Source: CAYXDO01 sp964463485
GTDB taxonomy: Bacteria; Myxococcota; Kuafuiibacteriia; Kuafuiibacteriales; Kuafuiibacteriaceae
Direction of reading: 5' to 3'
DNA length: 64,000 bases
NCBI GenBank assembly: GCA_964463485.1
Contig: CAYXDO010000016.1
Span: 1-64,000 of the forward strand
Of this stretch, positions 63,516 to 64,000 are shown piece after piece. Position numbers and translations under genes: made by a program. The first letter of the stretch is position 1. Each line of letters starts with the position of its first letter. The notes beneath the pieces are model-generated. The model worked only from the letters and a program-made list of their open reading frames with translations. It was not told where the DNA came from and made no database searches.

Positions 63516-64000
63516 GCGACCTCCCACGGGAACAGGCGTCTCTTCGCCCAGACCATGAATTGATAGTTCAAGAGCGCCAGCGCGACGATCACGAAGATCC
63601 CGACGAAGACTTTGTCCATGGCCGAGGCGCGGCGCGCATTCTGGATCAGCTGACCCAGTCCCTTGTCCGCGTTTACGTACTCGGCGACGGTGATGTAAGT
63701 CCACATGACCGACACGGCGGTGATCACGCCGTCGGCGATCCGGGGCATGGCCATCGGCAGGACAGAGAGTCGGATCGCCTCGAAGGGAGTGGCTCCGAGG
63801 TCTCGCGCACTCACCCAATACGTGCTGGGTACGGCCTGAATGGCATCTCGGACCATCGGAACGAGGTACACGACGGCGCCGGCGAAGAGGAACGCGATCT
63901 TCACCGCCTCGTCGATTCCGAGCCACATGACGAAGATCGGGAAGACCGCCACGATGGGTGCGGAGCGGAACGGGTCGACCAGCGGAGACAACGCAGCGTT
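63512..64000 (-). CDS. ABC transporter permease (partial, cut by window edge)
   Basis: About 163 C-terminal residues are visible; the gene continues past 64000. Membrane segments VAVFPIFVMWLGI and VKIAFLFAGAVVYLVPMV are followed by the EAA loop (ARDLGATPFEAIRLSVLP) that docks on the ATPase, then ADGVITAVSVMWTYITVAEY. Of the type SsuC/TauC/NrtB. Coupled to the ATPase by ATGA. Confidence 0.9.
   Translation of the reverse strand, partial: NAALSPLVDPFRSAPIVAVFPIFVMWLGIDEAVKIAFLFAGAVVYLVPMVRDAIQAVPSTYWVSARDLGATPFEAIRLSVLPMAMPRIADGVITAVSVMWTYITVAEYVNADKGLGQLIQNARRASAMDKVFVGIFVIVALALLNYQFMVWAKRRLFPWEVA

Overview
The window is high-GC DNA from what is most likely a myxobacterium (Myxococcota, order Polyangiales, possibly Sandaracinaceae-like). 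This is inferred from gene content: two MYXO-CTERM-type C-terminal tails (G-C-x-C, then a hydrophobic helix, then an Arg/Lys cluster), a Myxococcus-type Cys-rich repeat lipoprotein, FHA/GAF/sigma-54 and Hanks-type kinase regulators, many lipoproteins and outer-membrane barrels, a PilZ/J-domain FHA protein, and frequent ATGA or GTGA start-stop overlaps. No rRNA, tRNA or true CRISPR array was seen.

Layout. (1) 1-9.3 kb, backbone: tandem repeat at the edge, an outer-membrane barrel with a coiled-coil tail, a coupled DUF58/transglutaminase pair, a DEAD-box helicase with a DbpA-type RNA-binding domain, and a coupled M16 peptidase pair. (2) 9.3-15.7 kb, accessory: an unknown 354-aa gene, thrombospondin-3 and antitoxin relics, a truncated PIN toxin, a tandem PcfJ-like protein and an intact VapBC-type module. 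(3) 15.7-25.8 kb: lipoprotein, FadL/OmpP1-like porin, FHA-sigma54 activator, EcsC-like protein, Omp85-like barrel, another barrel, and phosphatidylserine decarboxylase. (4) 25.8-47.9 kb: lipoprotein, Ser/Thr kinase, barrel, large metzincin-type lipoprotein, flavin/iron-sulfur membrane oxidoreductase, VIT-VWA protein with a MerR regulator, a MITE-like insertion, FHA-PilZ-J protein, amidase, a small (p)ppGpp-hydrolase-like HD protein and a matrixin protease. (5) 47.9-53.6 kb, accessory: WYL-regulator, antitoxin/PIN and Cas4-like relics, an odd two-unit repeat array, a PEGA/TonB-like protein and a lipoprotein. (6) 53.6-64 kb: methyltransferase, Cys-rich lipoprotein, glycosyltransferase, lipoproteins, Tat-exported sulfatase, and a translationally coupled ABC transporter/coiled-coil/beta-helix operon running off the right edge.

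Main observation. Three accessory regions share one geometry. An intergenic junction between two resident genes is duplicated directly on both sides of an insert, so each side keeps one neighbour intact and carries a truncated copy of the other. The repeats are 191 bp identical (9311-9501 and 13971-14161), repeated again in diverged form at 15707; about 205 bp near-identical (47727-47931 and 50267-50471); and an older diverged pair (about 51840-52095 and 53527-53850). The three PIN toxin loci (one intact, two broken) all lie in such inserts. This suggests repeated insertion events that duplicate the junction and leave both neighbours functional. The mechanism is not visible from sequence alone.
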